DNA of 64,000 bases from Rotaria sp. Silwood1 (taxonomy: Eukaryota; Rotifera; Eurotatoria; Philodinida; Philodinidae), in contig CAJNOP010000041.1 of assembly GCA_905250075.1 (NCBI GenBank), positions 124,001-188,000 of the forward strand. The letters run 5' to 3'. The notes beneath the pieces are model-generated. The model did not search any database and was not told where the DNA came from. It saw only the letters and a program-made list of their open reading frames with translations. Positions 13,301-26,762 of this stretch are shown piece by piece; the first letter of the stretch is position 1; every line of letters begins with the position of its first letter. A program made the position numbers and the translations under genes.

Positions 13301-15987
13301 CCACCATTACCACCAGCTCCACCTCCATTCACTCTTGTTCCAAATACATTTCCATCACAAGTTTCATCGTCAACAACTGGTCGTCTTAGTCCATCAATAA
13401 AACGTCCACATGATGAAAATAGTAACAAAAATAACAAAAATAATACTAATCTTCATTCTGATGATAATAATAAACGAAAATGTTACGATTCGACAACGAC
13501 TCATACTATACGTTCACACAATTTTGATGATGAAAATATTGCACCTGTACCATCACTTATTGATGCTAATATAAATACATTAAAAAAGTATTAAAAAATA
13601 TTTTGAATAAAAATTTTCTTTTTTAATTTTTGTTATTTATGTATGAATAGAAAATATACTGGTGTTATTCAACAATTATATTTGGGTAAATATCAATGTC
13701 GTTTATGTGGACTTCGTTTTACAGCTAAACAAAAACATTTATATACACATCATCTTGATTGGCATTATTGGGAAAATCGGCAAGCAACAACACCAACTGC
13801 ATTATTAGAACGTTGTAGAGATTGGTATCCATCTTTACAAGAATGGACGATTCATGAAGAAAATCTTGATGAACAAATACGAAATAGTCAAATGATGGTA
13901 ACAAAAAAACGTCAAACTAAAGAAACAGACACAAAATCATCATTATCATCATCATCAGAAGTTATTTCTTGTTCAGCAAAAGAAAATGGTGATATCGATG
14001 ATGATGTAAGTTGAATAAAAAAAAATATATAACCAGAGATGAGACGAAAATTTTTAGAGAAAATAGTTGATAATTTTTTTGCGTATTTAAAACATTGTGA
14101 AAATATGAGAAGTGGTGTATTAGGATCAGAATTATGCGTTCTTTCAAAGTATACGCTTAGAAGTTTTCGATAACATAAAAGTCTTATTCATTTCAGTGCT
14201 GTTTTGTCGCATGATCTGATAAAAATCCTTTTGATTCTTTCTAAAGAAAAAATTCCTATAGTCATAGGACCTAATTGATGCAGTGCACATTCGCACAGAT
14301 CACATATGAAGAAATCTTTCTAAAATAGAATTCCTTCTATATTATTCCAACGAAATGTTACCAGTAATACATCTATTATTTAGAAAAGAATCCTATTAGA
14401 CATTGTACCAAGATGTTAGAGTATGTTGATTGTATTGTTCAAAGAATACTCTTCATGTCAACGATTGTCTTCTTTTTTGCTTTTCACAGCAGATTATCTC
14501 TTTCTTTCTCATTCTATATGTGTAGGATAAATGAAGTGAACTTGTTTACGAACGATATATTGAGCAAAAATGAATTTAAACTAAGAATTGTGGACGAGAC
14601 CACCCAAAAAATACGACAGAATGACGCATAATAGAGTCCTTTTGATCAGTTAAAAAAATGATCGAGTTGTAACGAAGAGTTATTTTGCCTTGAAAAAGAT
14701 GAAAATTGAAAAAAACAATCATTCCTCGTGTAATAAATTTCATGAGAATCTATGCTGTACTCCAATAGTTTGCATGAAATTTACCACTTTTTGGAATCTT
14801 ATTTTCTATCTCTTCCGATGTATTTAGTAAAATTTTGTGGCATATCGAAAACTCAGATCTGCGAAGCAATTGAAATAACTATCATTTATGTTTCTACTAA
14901 ATGTATAAACAATCCTTTCCTTATTTGTTGTGAATTTAATCGAGTACACCTGAAGCTGATCATCAAAACATCAGCATTAAACTGGCGTTCAACATTAGCT
15001 ATAGTTACTAGAATTGAATCAAATAATCAAGCAATTTTTTATAAGACAAAAGGAATGAATGGTTAAATCTCACACTGTTTCGTACTCGCCTAGCCTCGCG
15101 ACGTCGAAATATAACTCACTGGTTTGCGAGTCTCTCGTCTCAAACAAGTTTCATTCGTGGTTTTCTTTTCCTAAAAAGAAAGTTTTTATTATAATACAAT
15201 AGTCAAAAGTCACAAGAAAATTCTCAGCATATATTCTGAAAGAGTACAAAATTCTGATTGTAATTCTTACTTTTTCAGTTCTTCTAAATACATGAAAAAT
15301 TAGTCAAATATTTTCTCTAGAAACTTTTGATTCACTTCTTAATTTATTTTTTATTTTCTAGCGTTGTCATGTATGTCATGATCCATTTGAAAATTTTTTT
15401 GATGATAATCGTGAAGAATGGCGTTTAAAAGATGCTATGCGTGTCGATGGAAAAACTTATCATCCGATGTGTTATCAAGATGTTCAGCATCACGTAATAG
15501 AAAGAATATTAATTTGAAAATGTATTGATTTATTTTTTTTAAATAGGAAACACATGAAAAATCACTAGTATCATCTAATAATGATCATTTTGCAATACGT
15601 GATACTATTACAGATGAAACAAGTAATAATTCAACAGATTCTCAAATGTTTGATCATGCAATGGCTACTGTTAATATTAAATCAGAAAATGAAGATAAAG
15701 TTGAAAAAGATTTATTATTATCATCATCTGAAGAAGAAGAAGATTCAACGAAACCAAATTATCTTTCATCAATGTCATTTGTTAATCTTGTCGAAACAAT
15801 ATTTGTTAAAAAAGAAGATCTTAAACCAATAGAAAATATTGAACCTGTTACAATAAATGTTAAAGAAGAATCATTAGATACAGCAACAATATCTGAAGAA
15901 ATTCCATTTCTATCAATAAAACCTGAAAATGAATGTGAATTTTTAATTAATAAAAATTCTGATGGAATTGGAACAATTTCGGATTAA
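10374..15987 (+). CDS. PCF11: PCF11, pre-mRNA cleavage complex II subunit
   Basis: Nine exons join in frame: 10374-10529, 10597-10725, 10791-10982, 11288-11649, 11711-11977, 12991-13587, 13651-14005, 15362-15493 and 15547-15987, giving about 876 residues. PCF11 binds the RNA polymerase II C-terminal domain and drives mRNA 3'-end cleavage and transcription termination. The N-terminus is a CTD-interaction domain (DYQDFKNALNDLKINSKPLI, then YVLDSIVKNL, VDERTRLAMFKLRQTW and DPAWPI). The middle is low-complexity and rich in Q, T and P. The C-terminal half has the two conserved zinc regions: YQCRLCGLRF with TKHLYTHH-type histidines, and RCHVCHDPFENFFDD followed by EEWRLKDAMRVDGKTYHPMCY. The start of exon 4 could instead be 11219, in the same frame. 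Introns 5 (1013 bp) and 7 (1356 bp) are long. A splice acceptor at 10333-10334 lies 40 nt before the ATG. A poly(A) signal is at 16110-16115. Confidence 0.9.
12169..12211. repeat. Near-perfect 43-nt hairpin in PCF11 intron 5
   Basis: GAGAGCTCGTCAGGTTC is followed, after an AAAATTTT-type loop, by GAACTGACAGGCTCTC. The arms pair over 14 to 15 positions. It stands out in an otherwise AT-rich intron and may be the end or remnant of a small foldback element. No further evidence of function. Confidence 0.6.
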
Positions 15988-18900
15988 TATTTTCTTCATT
16001 TCTCATTCGATTTCTACGAGTTTATTTTCGCCTCTAATGTATGTGTGTTTCTTCATGTGCTCTTATTTTTAAAATTGTGCGTGGTATTTGTACGTACATA
16101 AGACTCAAAAATAAAGAATATATATGTATACAAAAAAACAATCAATGTTTACACCGTATATTTTTATTGATAAAACAATGAAAAGAGATTCGAACTAATA
16201 TGCATTTCCTAAAAGGAAATGAATGGGCGTGTTTTTAGTAACTTTCGATAGAAACAAGATAGAGAAGTGTAACTTTCACTTATAGAAGGAGGAGATAAAC
16301 ATGCATCGAATGGTATATTAAATGTTTTATCAATTTGGCATTTGTTTTAATTGAATTTAAAAAAACTTCTGAAAACATCTTACAAGAGTCGATAATGTAC
16401 CATTCGATGTTTTTTTGGTATTTGTATATAAACGAACTGAATGATGAGGAAGAGTGCTTACTAAGAATATTTGTTTTTTTTTTTATTACGAGATTATGTT
16501 TCTAAATAATCAGAAAACAAAGAATATATAGCACACTAATTTCTATCAATGCGATATCAAATCAAAGTATCATGAAAAAAAAAATTCAATTAGAAAAGAT
16601 ATTTATCATCGATGTATGACAACATTAATAAGTAAGAGACATAGTTTCATCATTCATATGAATTGAAATATAGATAAGTCTTACACAAAAATTTTTACTT
16701 TTATTCATTTCAAAAAACAACACGATGCATTCGATTCTTTTTGTGTGAATCGATCTGAAATGGTTTCATTTCATTGCAAGAATCTATCTATATGCTGTTG
16801 ACAATCATCTTTCCGCTTGATTAGAATCAGCAGAATGTACTCTTGTTTCAAAATGAATATTAAAACAGATAAAATGATCTATAATACAACTATATGGAAT
16901 GATATAGAAAAATATGTAGAAGGATTGTTCGTTCAATCTGGTATATTGGTTACCTTTGTTTCTGTCATCCTCTATCGCCATTAATCATGATTGGTGGGCA
17001 TTCTTTAATTAATGGAGGTTTGTTTTTAGTGATATCAGTTGAACTTGTGTACATGAGGTTATTTTTCTTTCCGGTACAATGTCGCTGTTGCTTCAATTAT
17101 GGATTGATGTTCAAAACTTTGCTTTTCATCTTGTTTTAGAATAATATTTTTGCAGTCTACGTAGTTATCGATAATATTGATAACTTTTTATCTCAAGTAA
17201 ATAGCTTTTGTTATTTATACTCGATTTATTTATGAACAATAGCACAACATATGAAAACATTCCTATTTATTTTTGTCCTCTATGTTTTTGCATTCTTACA
17301 AAAAAAATGAGAATAGATTTTCATTAAACCAGAAAAAAAAATTTATGACTGATAAATAAATCTTTAAGACATGTTATTGTAAAAGATTTTACGTCATTAA
17401 ATGTTATCCAGGTAAATTGTTTTTTCTTTTATATTTATTTAACTCGTTTAATAAAGTTTTTGAAAATAATATAATAGAGAAATAAAGATAGATGCAGGTT
17501 TGGATTACGAATAGTAATTTTATGATTAAATATGATTGTATCGTATACAATTATATTTTAAACATTGAATGTTCTTAATATGAATTATCATTACAATGAA
17601 TTAAGTAGTTCGAACATATAAAAATTATGAAGCTTTTTCGATAAAATACTACAGAATAAAATTAATCGATATTTCCAATAATCTCTATTTCATTAGATTA
17701 ATATCTATTTATTTTAATAATATTATCGTTCATATACTTGTGAATATTAGTGAAAATGTTGTTTTTTTATCAAAATCAACTTAATACTAATGATAAATAA
17801 GACTATTTGACTACTAAAAATATATGTCATTTTTTCACCAGGTTTATTTTTATTGATTTTCTTATTCCAAAAAAAGAGCAATAAAGGTTTTATTTCAAGA
17901 TTAATAATATTTAGAGTCGTAAATCGTAAAATTGATAAGAATTCTACTGAATTATTTGTCTTAACATGACATTTTCTGTTCTTAGTTTATATTCGTTTGG
18001 TTGCACATATTAACTTAATCATAGTCTGTCAGTAGAAATATTTGCGTATGAATATTTATGTATTCGTTTATTGCTCCACATCTTAATCAGTATAAAATAG
18101 AGGAACTGACGTTCTTCATCATCTTTTTCTTGTCTGTTTTTCTTCTTGACTATTCATCTGCCATCATTCTTTTTCTCAATCGTTGCATGTCTCTCTATAA
18201 TTAATTTACAAATAGGATAAGAACTATTTTATTATTTGTAGACCCAGATAAATATTCAAAGGAAAAGATTTCTTAGTTAATCACTTAGAATAAAGTTTTC
18301 TAAAGACTAATTTTTTTTTTTTCTTCTGTCAACTATATAAAGGAAATAAGACATACAAGTGAAAATAGAAGTTTTTATTATCGTCATTTGGTATTTATAT
18401 AATCATAATGATAATCAAGCTATTTTTATTTCTTCATTATATCTCATGCATAAGCAATTTTCTTTTTTCTATTATGAACAACGTAGTTCTAATGACGCTC
18501 TTCTCTTCTCTTTTTCTATATGAGTCAGATTTCGATGATGCGTTGAAATCGAAGGAGATAACAACTGACGCTTTAGTAATTTAGAGAAAGAAAACAGACG
18601 TCATTGTCTAAGGTTGGTAATTGACTCTTGATAATGTAAATTTAACATTATCATTTGATGTTTAGAAATTTTTCTTTGCAAAATTTATTGAACTTAATGT
18701 TACTTTTTATCTATGTATAAAATATAACAGCGCATAAAAACTTGGTTACCATAGGTTATTTTGCATTTATTTTATTAATATTTGTTTGCTCATTCTCGTG
18801 GTTGATTTCCTTTCTAAAAAAATTTCGCTCATTCCTTTTTTTTTCAACATATATAATTATGTCTACTTTATAAGCAAAAATCACCTTGAGCCTTAACAGC

Positions 18901-19037
18901 ATGAGTATGATGCAAGAGCATAATAAATGTATGCGAGCGTTAGACATTGCATCATATAATGTAGGACAGTGTTGTTGAGTATAAAACATTTAGAAGTGTT
19001 TATTGGGCTGCTACTTTTTTTAGAATTATTTTTCATC
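15988..19037. other. Intergenic, possible promoter near 18091
   Basis: 3 kb of AT-rich DNA without a supported coding region. It begins with the PCF11 3' UTR. TATAAAATAG at 18091-18100 is followed by a pyrimidine-rich stretch and could be a TATA box, but it lies about 940 bp before the next ATG, so its link to the SLC17 gene is uncertain. Confidence 0.4.
16110..16115 (+). other. Poly(A) signal of PCF11
   Basis: AATAAA 123 nt after the PCF11 stop codon, on the coding strand. Confidence 0.5.
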
Positions 19038-22007
19038 ATGACTAAAAATAAAGACGTATATACAGTTAATGATGCTGGTGAACCGAAAGGTATGAAAAAA
19101 AATATTTACTCAAATAAACAAATAATTTATTGTTTTTTTTTGTCTACATAATAGGTCGACTAGTATGTTCACATCGTCTTCTTCTTGCATTTTTGGCATT
19201 TCTTGGATTTTTTCTTTGCTATGCTCAACGAAATGGACTTTCGTATGATTTATTAATTATAATTATATATATATATATAAATGGATTTCTTTTTTGCTTT
19301 GATTGTAGCGTTGGCATTGTTTGTATGGTTAATCCAGATGCTGATAATATAACTTCATTCAATAGTAGCGATACTCCTATTATTGCACGCGATATTCCAG
19401 CTGCATGTCATAAGCATACAGTACAAAAGAGTCGATCTGTACGAATGATTTTTTTTTCTTGATTATAATTATTATATATATATATATACAATAGGAAAGT
19501 CAAGTTCTTTTTTGGCCTAAACCAACACGTGGTGTTATTCTGGGCTCATTCTATTGGGGTTATGCATTAACACAAATACCATCATCTATTGCTGTTAATA
19601 TACTTGGACCAAAACGTTTTCTGGCTCTACTTATATTAGTTTCATCAATAGCTACACTACTTTTACCAGTTGTCGCAAAACTTCATTCAGTCTGTGTTAT
19701 TTTATTACGAGTTTTAGCTGGTGCCGCTCAAGTATGCATAAAAATAATCTTTTTTCTAGTCATTTTATATATTTTATTATTGAGAAATATAACACATTAT
19801 ACTTTTTTTAATGTGAAATGATGATATTGAAGACATGATTATCATCAGTAAAAATTTTGAAAGATTCCAAAAGAAGTTAATACATATGAATTTCTATGGA
19901 GTATCAATCAAATTGTGAGGAGTCTACAATACTTTTCCACTTTCATTGCATAGTAATATCGTGAATGTAAATTGCATATATCTTTTTTTTTTCAATATAA
20001 ACCGTTAAAAAAAGCGGTTAGCGCAATCATCACAAAATTAAAATGCGGAACACGATGGAGCTACCAATATTGTAAAAATTAGGATTAATCAATATAGTTT
20101 GGTTTATGAATTCCTTCCTATGCGCTGTCAACGCAAAAAGATATTAATTGCAATAAATGACAGTGAGTGCAAAAGAATAGTCAATGACAATTATCATGCT
20201 AAGTCAACAATGGATTTTGTTCTCGCGCTTATGTTTATCACGCCATTTCGAATGTGTTTGTCACATCTCTGATGAGCCTTTATTAAGATGTCTGTTTCAC
20301 TTGTTCTTAGATCATATGATTTCAATTATGTTTAATCGAGGAAGATATTCTATTAAAATGTAGAGTACAGAGTTTGAATTCAATACCTGTGGAGCTAAAC
20401 CATATAACTTATTGTAGCACTTGTTTTAATATAAATTTTACGGGTGTTATGTTTCAGTAGAATAGTTTATCTTTTGTGCTAGAATCATTTTTTGTATTTA
20501 TTCAAAGGGTGGTCTTTGGCCAACAATATTTCGTTTTTGGGCAACATGGGCACCAGCAGCCGAAAGAACAACTCTTTTGTCATTTCAAAGTTCTGGTAAA
20601 TTTCTTCAATGGAAATAATTTGATCACATTTGAACAAAACTTTTTTCTTTTTTTTTTAGGACCATCAATGGGTACGATTGTTGCATTAATAATTGGTGGT
20701 CTTTTTTGTGGAATTACGTTAAGTGATTCGATCCCATTTATATTTCGATTTGGTTGGGCATACTTTTTCTATCTTCTTGGTAAATAACCTTGAATCGTTC
20801 TAAATTTAATATATTCATATAATTGCTTAGGTGGTCTTGGTATACTATGGTCAATTGTTTGGCTTTTTTTCTCAAGTGATACACCTACAACAAATAAACA
20901 TATGTCAGAAAATGAAAAGGAATATATTCAAGCATGTAAAGCTAGAGAAAAAATCCAAGATTCACGAACAGTAAGAGCATACGAAAACATCGATTATATT
21001 GATTCATTTGTATATATTCATATTTTAGAGAACACCATGGGGACCAATGTTACGTTCACAAGGCTTTTGGTGTATTCTTATATCAATGATTTCATGTGAT
21101 TTTGGTCTTTATGGTTTGTTGATATTTTCTAAATAATAATTTTTTTTAATTATTTCTTTAAATTTTCTATAGCTATATGGGCAGTTGTACCTGAATATAT
21201 GAATGAAGTCTTATTATTCAGTATTGAAGAAAATGGTTTTCTTTCAGCATTACCACATATCGGTAGTTTTATTATTGTTATGTTATCAGGTGGTTTAGCA
21301 GATTTTATAATAAGAAAAAAATTCTTAAAACGTGTTAATACAAGAAAATTGTTTCATGGTATTGGAACATTATCACCAGCAATATGTCTTTTATTAATAT
21401 CATTTCTTAATTGTGAACGTCGTTATTTAGCCGTTTTACTATTAGTTATTGGCGTAGCATTGAAGTAGAAATTTCAAATTATTGTATTCGCAAGATATTT
21501 ATATATTTTTTTTCTTTAGTGGTTTTATGATGTCAGGTGGTTATGTTGTTAATGTTGGAGATTTTAGTGGTGTTCATTCAGGTGTTGTTTTTGGTATTTG
21601 TAATACAATTTGTAAGAAAATATTTAGCGATGTATAAGATAGAATTGACCATTTATTTTGTTTTTGTTTAGCAAGCATTGGTGGATTTTGTGCACCGTAT
21701 ATAACAAGTCTCATTACACGACATGTTTGTATTAGAGAAACGAAAGACAGGAACTATAAAGTTTATTAATTAATTCATTTTTTTTCTTCTTTAGAAAACA
21801 GCAGCACAATGGAAACTTGCATTCATGCTCTATGCTGCAGCATTTCTTATATCAGCTATTGCATTTTCATTGTTAGCTCGTGGTGAAACTGAACCATGGG
21901 CACGAGATGATGTTCATGATGAAAAAATTAATTATGATGTTGATGCTAATAAAGAATTGTTGGAAATCAAGACAGCTGGTGTTGTACCACAAAATGGAGT
22001 AGTTTAG
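19038..22007 (+). CDS. SLC17-family (sialin/vesicular glutamate transporter type) MFS transporter
   Basis: Twelve exons join in frame: 19038-19089, 19155-19242, 19309-19438, 19495-19731, 20508-20595, 20660-20779, 20831-20970, 21029-21113, 21173-21464, 21520-21611, 21672-21724 and 21795-22007, giving about 529 residues with roughly twelve hydrophobic segments. Family landmarks are CYAQRNGLSVGIVCMVN in TM1, a long lumenal loop, GVILGSFYWGYALTQIPSS in TM2, GGLWPTIFRFWATWAPAAER before TM4 and the central PWGPMLRSQGFW segment after the loop. SLC17 members move organic anions (sialic acid, glutamate, urate, phosphate) across lysosomal, vesicular or plasma membranes. The substrate here cannot be assigned. 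The ATG at 19038 gives the usual short cytosolic N-terminus; an earlier in-frame codon at 18969 would add an unlikely hydrophobic leader. A TTTTTTTAG acceptor-like site ends at 19023, close to the ATG. Intron 2 is 66 bp, in frame and free of stops. A poly(A) signal is at 22197. Confidence 0.88.
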
Positions 22008-22196
22008 GTGTTGAACGAATCAAGAATTTTTATTATTAGTGGTTGAAGTTTTTGTTCTTTGTATGTTGTCAGATAAAATGCTCATCTTTCTTTTCTTTCT
22101 TTTGTGACTGGTATTTCGATCTGATTTATTGTTATTCATATTCTTTTCATGGATCTCATTCTCTCTTTTTGATGTTATCACTTATCTGAACAATTA

Positions 22197-22202
22197 AATA
22201 AA
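22197..22202 (+). other. Poly(A) signal of the SLC17 gene
   Basis: AATAAA about 190 nt after the stop codon, on the coding strand. Confidence 0.5.
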
Positions 22203-24938
22203 ACATATAATCGAGCATTTTATCAAAAAAAGATTTTTTATTTTTTCAAAGAAAGTTACGTAGTAACCTTACGATTCAAATTGATCTGTTGAAGATTTAT
22301 TAAATAAAGGAACCAAAAGGTTTTTATTGAAGGAAGATAATATGATGATAGTGAGGACAAGTGGTGTGAAACGATTGATATTATCTTCAATTTTTATCTG
22401 TCAACGGACACGATAACTCAGTCTTGATGTTAAGAATAGGCAACTACAGTTATGTATCACTTCAATACTATTTCAACAGCAATTTTTGATGTTTTGAAAA
22501 TCTAAATGCAACTGTGATTCTAAAAAAATCAGCTATTATCGATGTTATTTTAAAAAATTGTTATATTTTACGTATGCATCTGGCTTTGAGTGTCGTTCGA
22601 ATCTGAGACAATATTGAAAACGTTGTCTGAGTCTAAACTGAGCTGTCGGAACAATTTCATTAGTTTTATTTTTGAGACAGATACGTCCAAGTTTAAAAAA
22701 ATTTCGTCCTACTACTGAATTACAATTCTTAGAACAAAAGGAAATTGTTCGGACAGCTCACTGTCAAAAATTGAACTGTTGGAGTAGATCAGCTCCTGTC
22801 AGAGGGAGTGTCTGAAAAGATCTTGTGATATGATAACAGCCTATTATAGAAAATGTTCCATGGGACGAAAAGTTTTTGAGAAATATCCATTCCCATGCAA
22901 GATGTTGAAAATAGTCCATTCCATCGGAACACATGGGATAAACGCCTTCTATAACAATCTTTTTTTTTTATTAAGATTGTTATCCATGAAAAAATCGACC
23001 ATACCTGTATTCGAAAAATTTTTAATTTTGAAATGAGTTAGATCATTTAAAAGAGCGTGAACTAATGTTCACTACCAAATTCTTACCTTTTTCTGGAAAT
23101 TCTATCAAGAGATATCAAGGAATTTTTGAACTCACTCTTAGGTATTATTTTTGTAAACTTTTTAAAATTTCGATGAATTGCAGAGAATTCTTTTTAATAC
23201 TTTAGGACAACATAAATTACCATCGAAGACTCCACTTTTTAGCATTAAATAACGTATCTTGATTAGATCTATTAAATGCACTATCATACTATAAGAATCT
23301 GAAATGAAACTCGTGTCTAAAGGGTCTCTAAAGTGCTATTTTTTATTGAAAAAATAGGCAAAAATGACTATTTTTTACACAACATTTATATATTTTTGCC
23401 CTAAAACTATATGAGGACAGTCCTCTCCCAAAACTCTTTTAGCACTAAAAGATAGCCCGTGAAAAACAGCATCTTTTCATGTATAAACCAACAAAATAAA
23501 ATATAGGAAGCTGATTCAACTTTCAAGCACAAATGTAGTCACTGCATGGTTTTTTTTCTAGGTTCGTTACTTTTTCTTTGATTTACGCAAAGTTTTGTGA
23601 TAGTCTTGTGGATAAAGATGTATATACTAGTTCAATGAGGTTTTCAATATTAAAACATGAGTCTATTGCTATCTTAGAGAGTATTTTATCATAATTAGAA
23701 TCAAGCTGTAGGCTCTTATATCTCACAATTTGCAACATACATGATAATTGGTTATATTGAGTCTACAAGAGGGTCCCTAGTACAAAAAATTGATTGAAGC
23801 AGAGTGCGACACTATGAATATCTTGCTAGCTTCATTATTTATTACATAATTTTATATCGTTTTACTTGTCATAATGCACAGAAAAAAGTTTGTATCCGGT
23901 TTTTATTCTACCATACTTTAGTGGAGAAAGCCAATCTTTTCTGAGGACCTTCAAAACAGAGACCGTCACAAGGCAGGGCACACTTTCGAGTTTTTGCCCT
24001 GTGCTCTGGTAAAAAAATTTTGAAAAATCTAATTCTAGTCGATTTTTTCGATTAAAAATCGATAACACTGAAACTATTTTGATCCAATTTCAGTCCAATT
24101 ATTTAATGTTCAATTCATTTTGGTCGAGTAAAACTGTTTTTTCAAAAGCAATTTTTAATTGATTAAACTTTATCTACAGCTTAAACTGAGTACAACTTTA
24201 GTCAAATTTTTGTTTTCTTTTAAATGTATCAAGAAGTATCTATATCATGTAATTTTCTTGCTCAAGAAGGACAAAAAGGTTAAGAACATGAAAAAAAAAA
24301 GTTTTACTAAGAAAACCAAATCAAAAGTTGTCTTTCAATCTGAAGACCGGACTTGAAGCGGCTTAATTAAAAATAGTCGATTTTAATTTAAAAACTTCTC
24401 CCCAAAAATAGAAAGTCATCCTTTATTAGATTGCCATCAACAAGAGAATTTGCACAAGGCGTAAAATTAGGCTATGGGTTTTCCTAAATGTTTTTAGGTA
24501 ATTCTGCGAATTCGCAAGGTTTAGCATCTAAAAACCTAGGTTTTAAATAAACAACCATTTTTTTGTAATTCAAAGCACTTTTTTCCTAGCAAAAGTGTTT
24601 TCTAAGTAATATTTCTGATATTTCGACACATGATCGCTAAAAGCTTCTATGTAAATATCAGGAAAATTATTGAAAAACCGTCAATTTTCTCAGGTAAATG
24701 CTAGCAAAAAACTAGCTCGCAATACAAGACCATCTTTGGAAAAGCGATGTAAATTTCGATAATAGAAGGCTATTGGCTTTTTATTTCGTTGAACTAGAAG
24801 TGTTACTTTAACTTTTTTCCTATAAAATAAATATAAATATGACCATTGTATTCATAAAATAAACACAAACGAATTCTTTATTCCTGAAAAATAAATATAA
24901 ATAGATAAGTAAATCTTTAATGTTAAAAGATAAAGTTA
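22203..24938. other. Intergenic, repeat remnants
   Basis: No coding region is supported; reading frames such as 22830-23036 and 23862-24068 show no domain. Besides the small inverted repeat at 22637-22760, a hairpin AGGGCA/TGCCCT lies at 23975-24000. Confidence 0.4.
22637..22760. repeat. Short terminal-inverted-repeat remnant
   Basis: TGAGCTGTCGGAACAATTTC at the left is matched by GAAATTGTTCGGACAGCTCA at the right, with one mismatch over about 20 bp. Weaker complementarity continues outside, and about 80 bp lie between the arms. It looks like a small MITE or its core. No target duplication was found. Confidence 0.6.
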
Positions 24939-25120
24939 GGGTGTGAATGTGAGGTGTCGGTGTGCGTGTAAGTGTGAGGGTGGGTGTAGGGCGAAGGTGT
25001 GTGTGTGGATGTTGGTTTTAGCAAAGATACAATCAAGAGACACCCACACCCACCCACACACTCACAGCCACAGTCACACCCATCCACACCCAGACCCACA
25101 CAGACACATCACACCCATCC
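24939..25120. repeat. Large G-rich/C-rich palindromic element, core type 1
   Basis: About 70 bp of degenerate GTGTGG/GGTGTG repeat, a core with ATGTTGGTTTTAGCAAAG and ATACAATCAAGAG, then about 80 bp of degenerate CCCACAC repeat. The core matches the one at 2771-2820. Overlapping open frames in this block (H/T/P-rich) are products of the repeat, not genes. It marks the left edge of the accessory segment. Confidence 0.75.
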
Positions 25121-25741
25121 AACCACTGTAATTTCGTACCCCTTATCGTCACAAATGGAAAGAATGGAACAACATACTTACATATAGGTTTCTTTTTTTT
25201 TGAAACATAGTTTCAAGGCCCTAGTTTTGCCTTATAAATCATGACAAAAAAGACTTCGTGTGTATTGCAGCATGATTTTTATACGTGTTTGTCATATTGC
25301 ATCAGTCTTTTACTAGACAGACAAATATATTCGACGAAGTTTTATGTTATTAGATAAGAAGAGAAAATAAAGGAAGAAACCAACAATGTCGTATGATTAC
25401 GCAACTTTTGCTCACAGTAAACTATTGCATAACAATATAAATATATACCAGCGATAGATGAAATGTAAACCATAACTTTTAGTTTTTGAAGAAAAAATGA
25501 CACGGACTAGGCTTACATAGGAACATCAGCGACAAATTATGGTTCCTTAGTCGAAGGAATTTTGGCTGATTATATTCATCTTTTTATCTACGCTATCATA
25601 TCTACAGTTTCTCTTGGATTTGATGAATCGGATTTTTGTTTCGATTTCGGGTTTTCTTTTGTAGTACTTCCTTTATGTTCGTCAAGCATTATCAGTTTTC
25701 TGTTTTATAGAGATACAGTAAAACTTGTTTTCCAGTACATC

Positions 25742-26762
25742 ATGCAACCCAATTGTCGGTTGTGCAATGAACGCCTTGATTCAAGTTTAGGATTGGATGG
25801 CCGATGCGACAAATGTTCGCAATGCAGGAAATCAGAGACGTTTGCTAAAATACTCGAAATTATACGAAATCTCGCAGTCAACGAAGCTGGCTTCGATGAA
25901 ACGTATCGAAGATGTCGACAATTCCAGTTCATCATAGACACTTATCCATTTTATGTGGTCATATTAAAACAATTCAATCTCGATGATCACGACAAAGATA
26001 AAATCGCAATCTCGTATTTACGTGAGCGTCTACCAAAGACTGATGTTAAATCTTATAAAGAATATTTCCCTGTTGAGCGTGAAAGTAGCGACCAAGATAA
26101 TAGTCTCTTAAAAAGTATCGCTTTTTTGTGTTCTATCGATACTCCAGACACCCTCCTTGAATTACGCGTACGAAATATCGTTGATATGGTACTCAATGCA
26201 GAGACCTACATTAAAAAGTGTTCAGATTTGAATGAACTTCAAAACGCAAAACCTACATGGCAAAGATGGATCGTGAATAGTGCACGAGAAGAAATCTGGG
26301 TAAGATTCTTCAGAATTTATTGTCAGTTGCAAGTTGAAACGTAATTTATTTAGTTCCAGAAAGACTCACCAAATTCTGCCACTACCAGTCTACGTCTCTA
26401 CAGTCTCAGTAATATTCTCAATGTGATAATCATATCCCTTTGCCCTAACATGTTCGGACATGCCGATCCAATTTATCATCGGCTACATCGAGCTTATGTA
26501 CCTTTAGCTTCAGAGCAAATCAATGTCTATGAAACACCAATTCACATCCTGTGGACAAGTAAAAGAAAACTGTCTGATATAGACACAAGTTCACTCTGGT
26601 TACCCGATCGTGTCGTACCCATTCTTCCCATGGTAAGCGGTAGCATAAATTGTTTTCAACCAAGATTGTCGAACGTCTTTTCTTATTCAGAGGCAAATGA
26701 CACACTTGGAAAATGCAGAGTCTAACGAGATGTATCTGTCGATTCCAGGTAAATGCATGTAA
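25742..26762 (+). CDS. Uncharacterised protein with N-terminal CxxC zinc-ribbon-like motif
   Basis: Three exons join in frame: 25742-26299, 26360-26632 and 26691-26762, giving about 300 residues. I do not recognise the family. The N-terminus has CRLC (C5, C8) and CDKCSQC (C22, C25, C28), which could bind zinc. The rest is mixed alpha-helical with no membrane segment, including HDKDKIAISYLRERLP and SLWLPDRVVPILPM. The ATG at 25742 is chosen because a TTTTCCAG acceptor ends seven bases before it, and the upstream open frame (25562 on) has no ATG and looks like intron or 5' UTR. The last exon could instead splice at 26748 to unseen exons; reading through gives a stop at 26760-26762. Third codon positions carry clearly more G/C than in the flanking core genes. 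It sits in a segment bordered by telomere-like palindromes, together with the vWA gene. Foreign origin or a recent gene-family copy is possible but not shown. Confidence 0.6.

Noticed and set aside
14752-15066. 104-codon open frame
   Set aside because: It lies inside PCF11 intron 7, has no recognisable domain and no splice support.
24943-25187. Overlapping open frames rich in His, Pro and Thr
   Set aside because: They are translations of the CCCACAC repeat arm; the same happens at 32539-32919. No start context or domain.
25562-25741. Extension of the zinc-ribbon gene upstream of its ATG
   Set aside because: The frame has no ATG, is hydrophobic and ends at a TTTTCCAG acceptor, so it is more likely intron or leader.
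25742-26762. RNF213-like E3 ligase fragment
   Set aside because: A faint resemblance of one helical stretch to RNF213 was considered, but no RING finger or other signature supports it.
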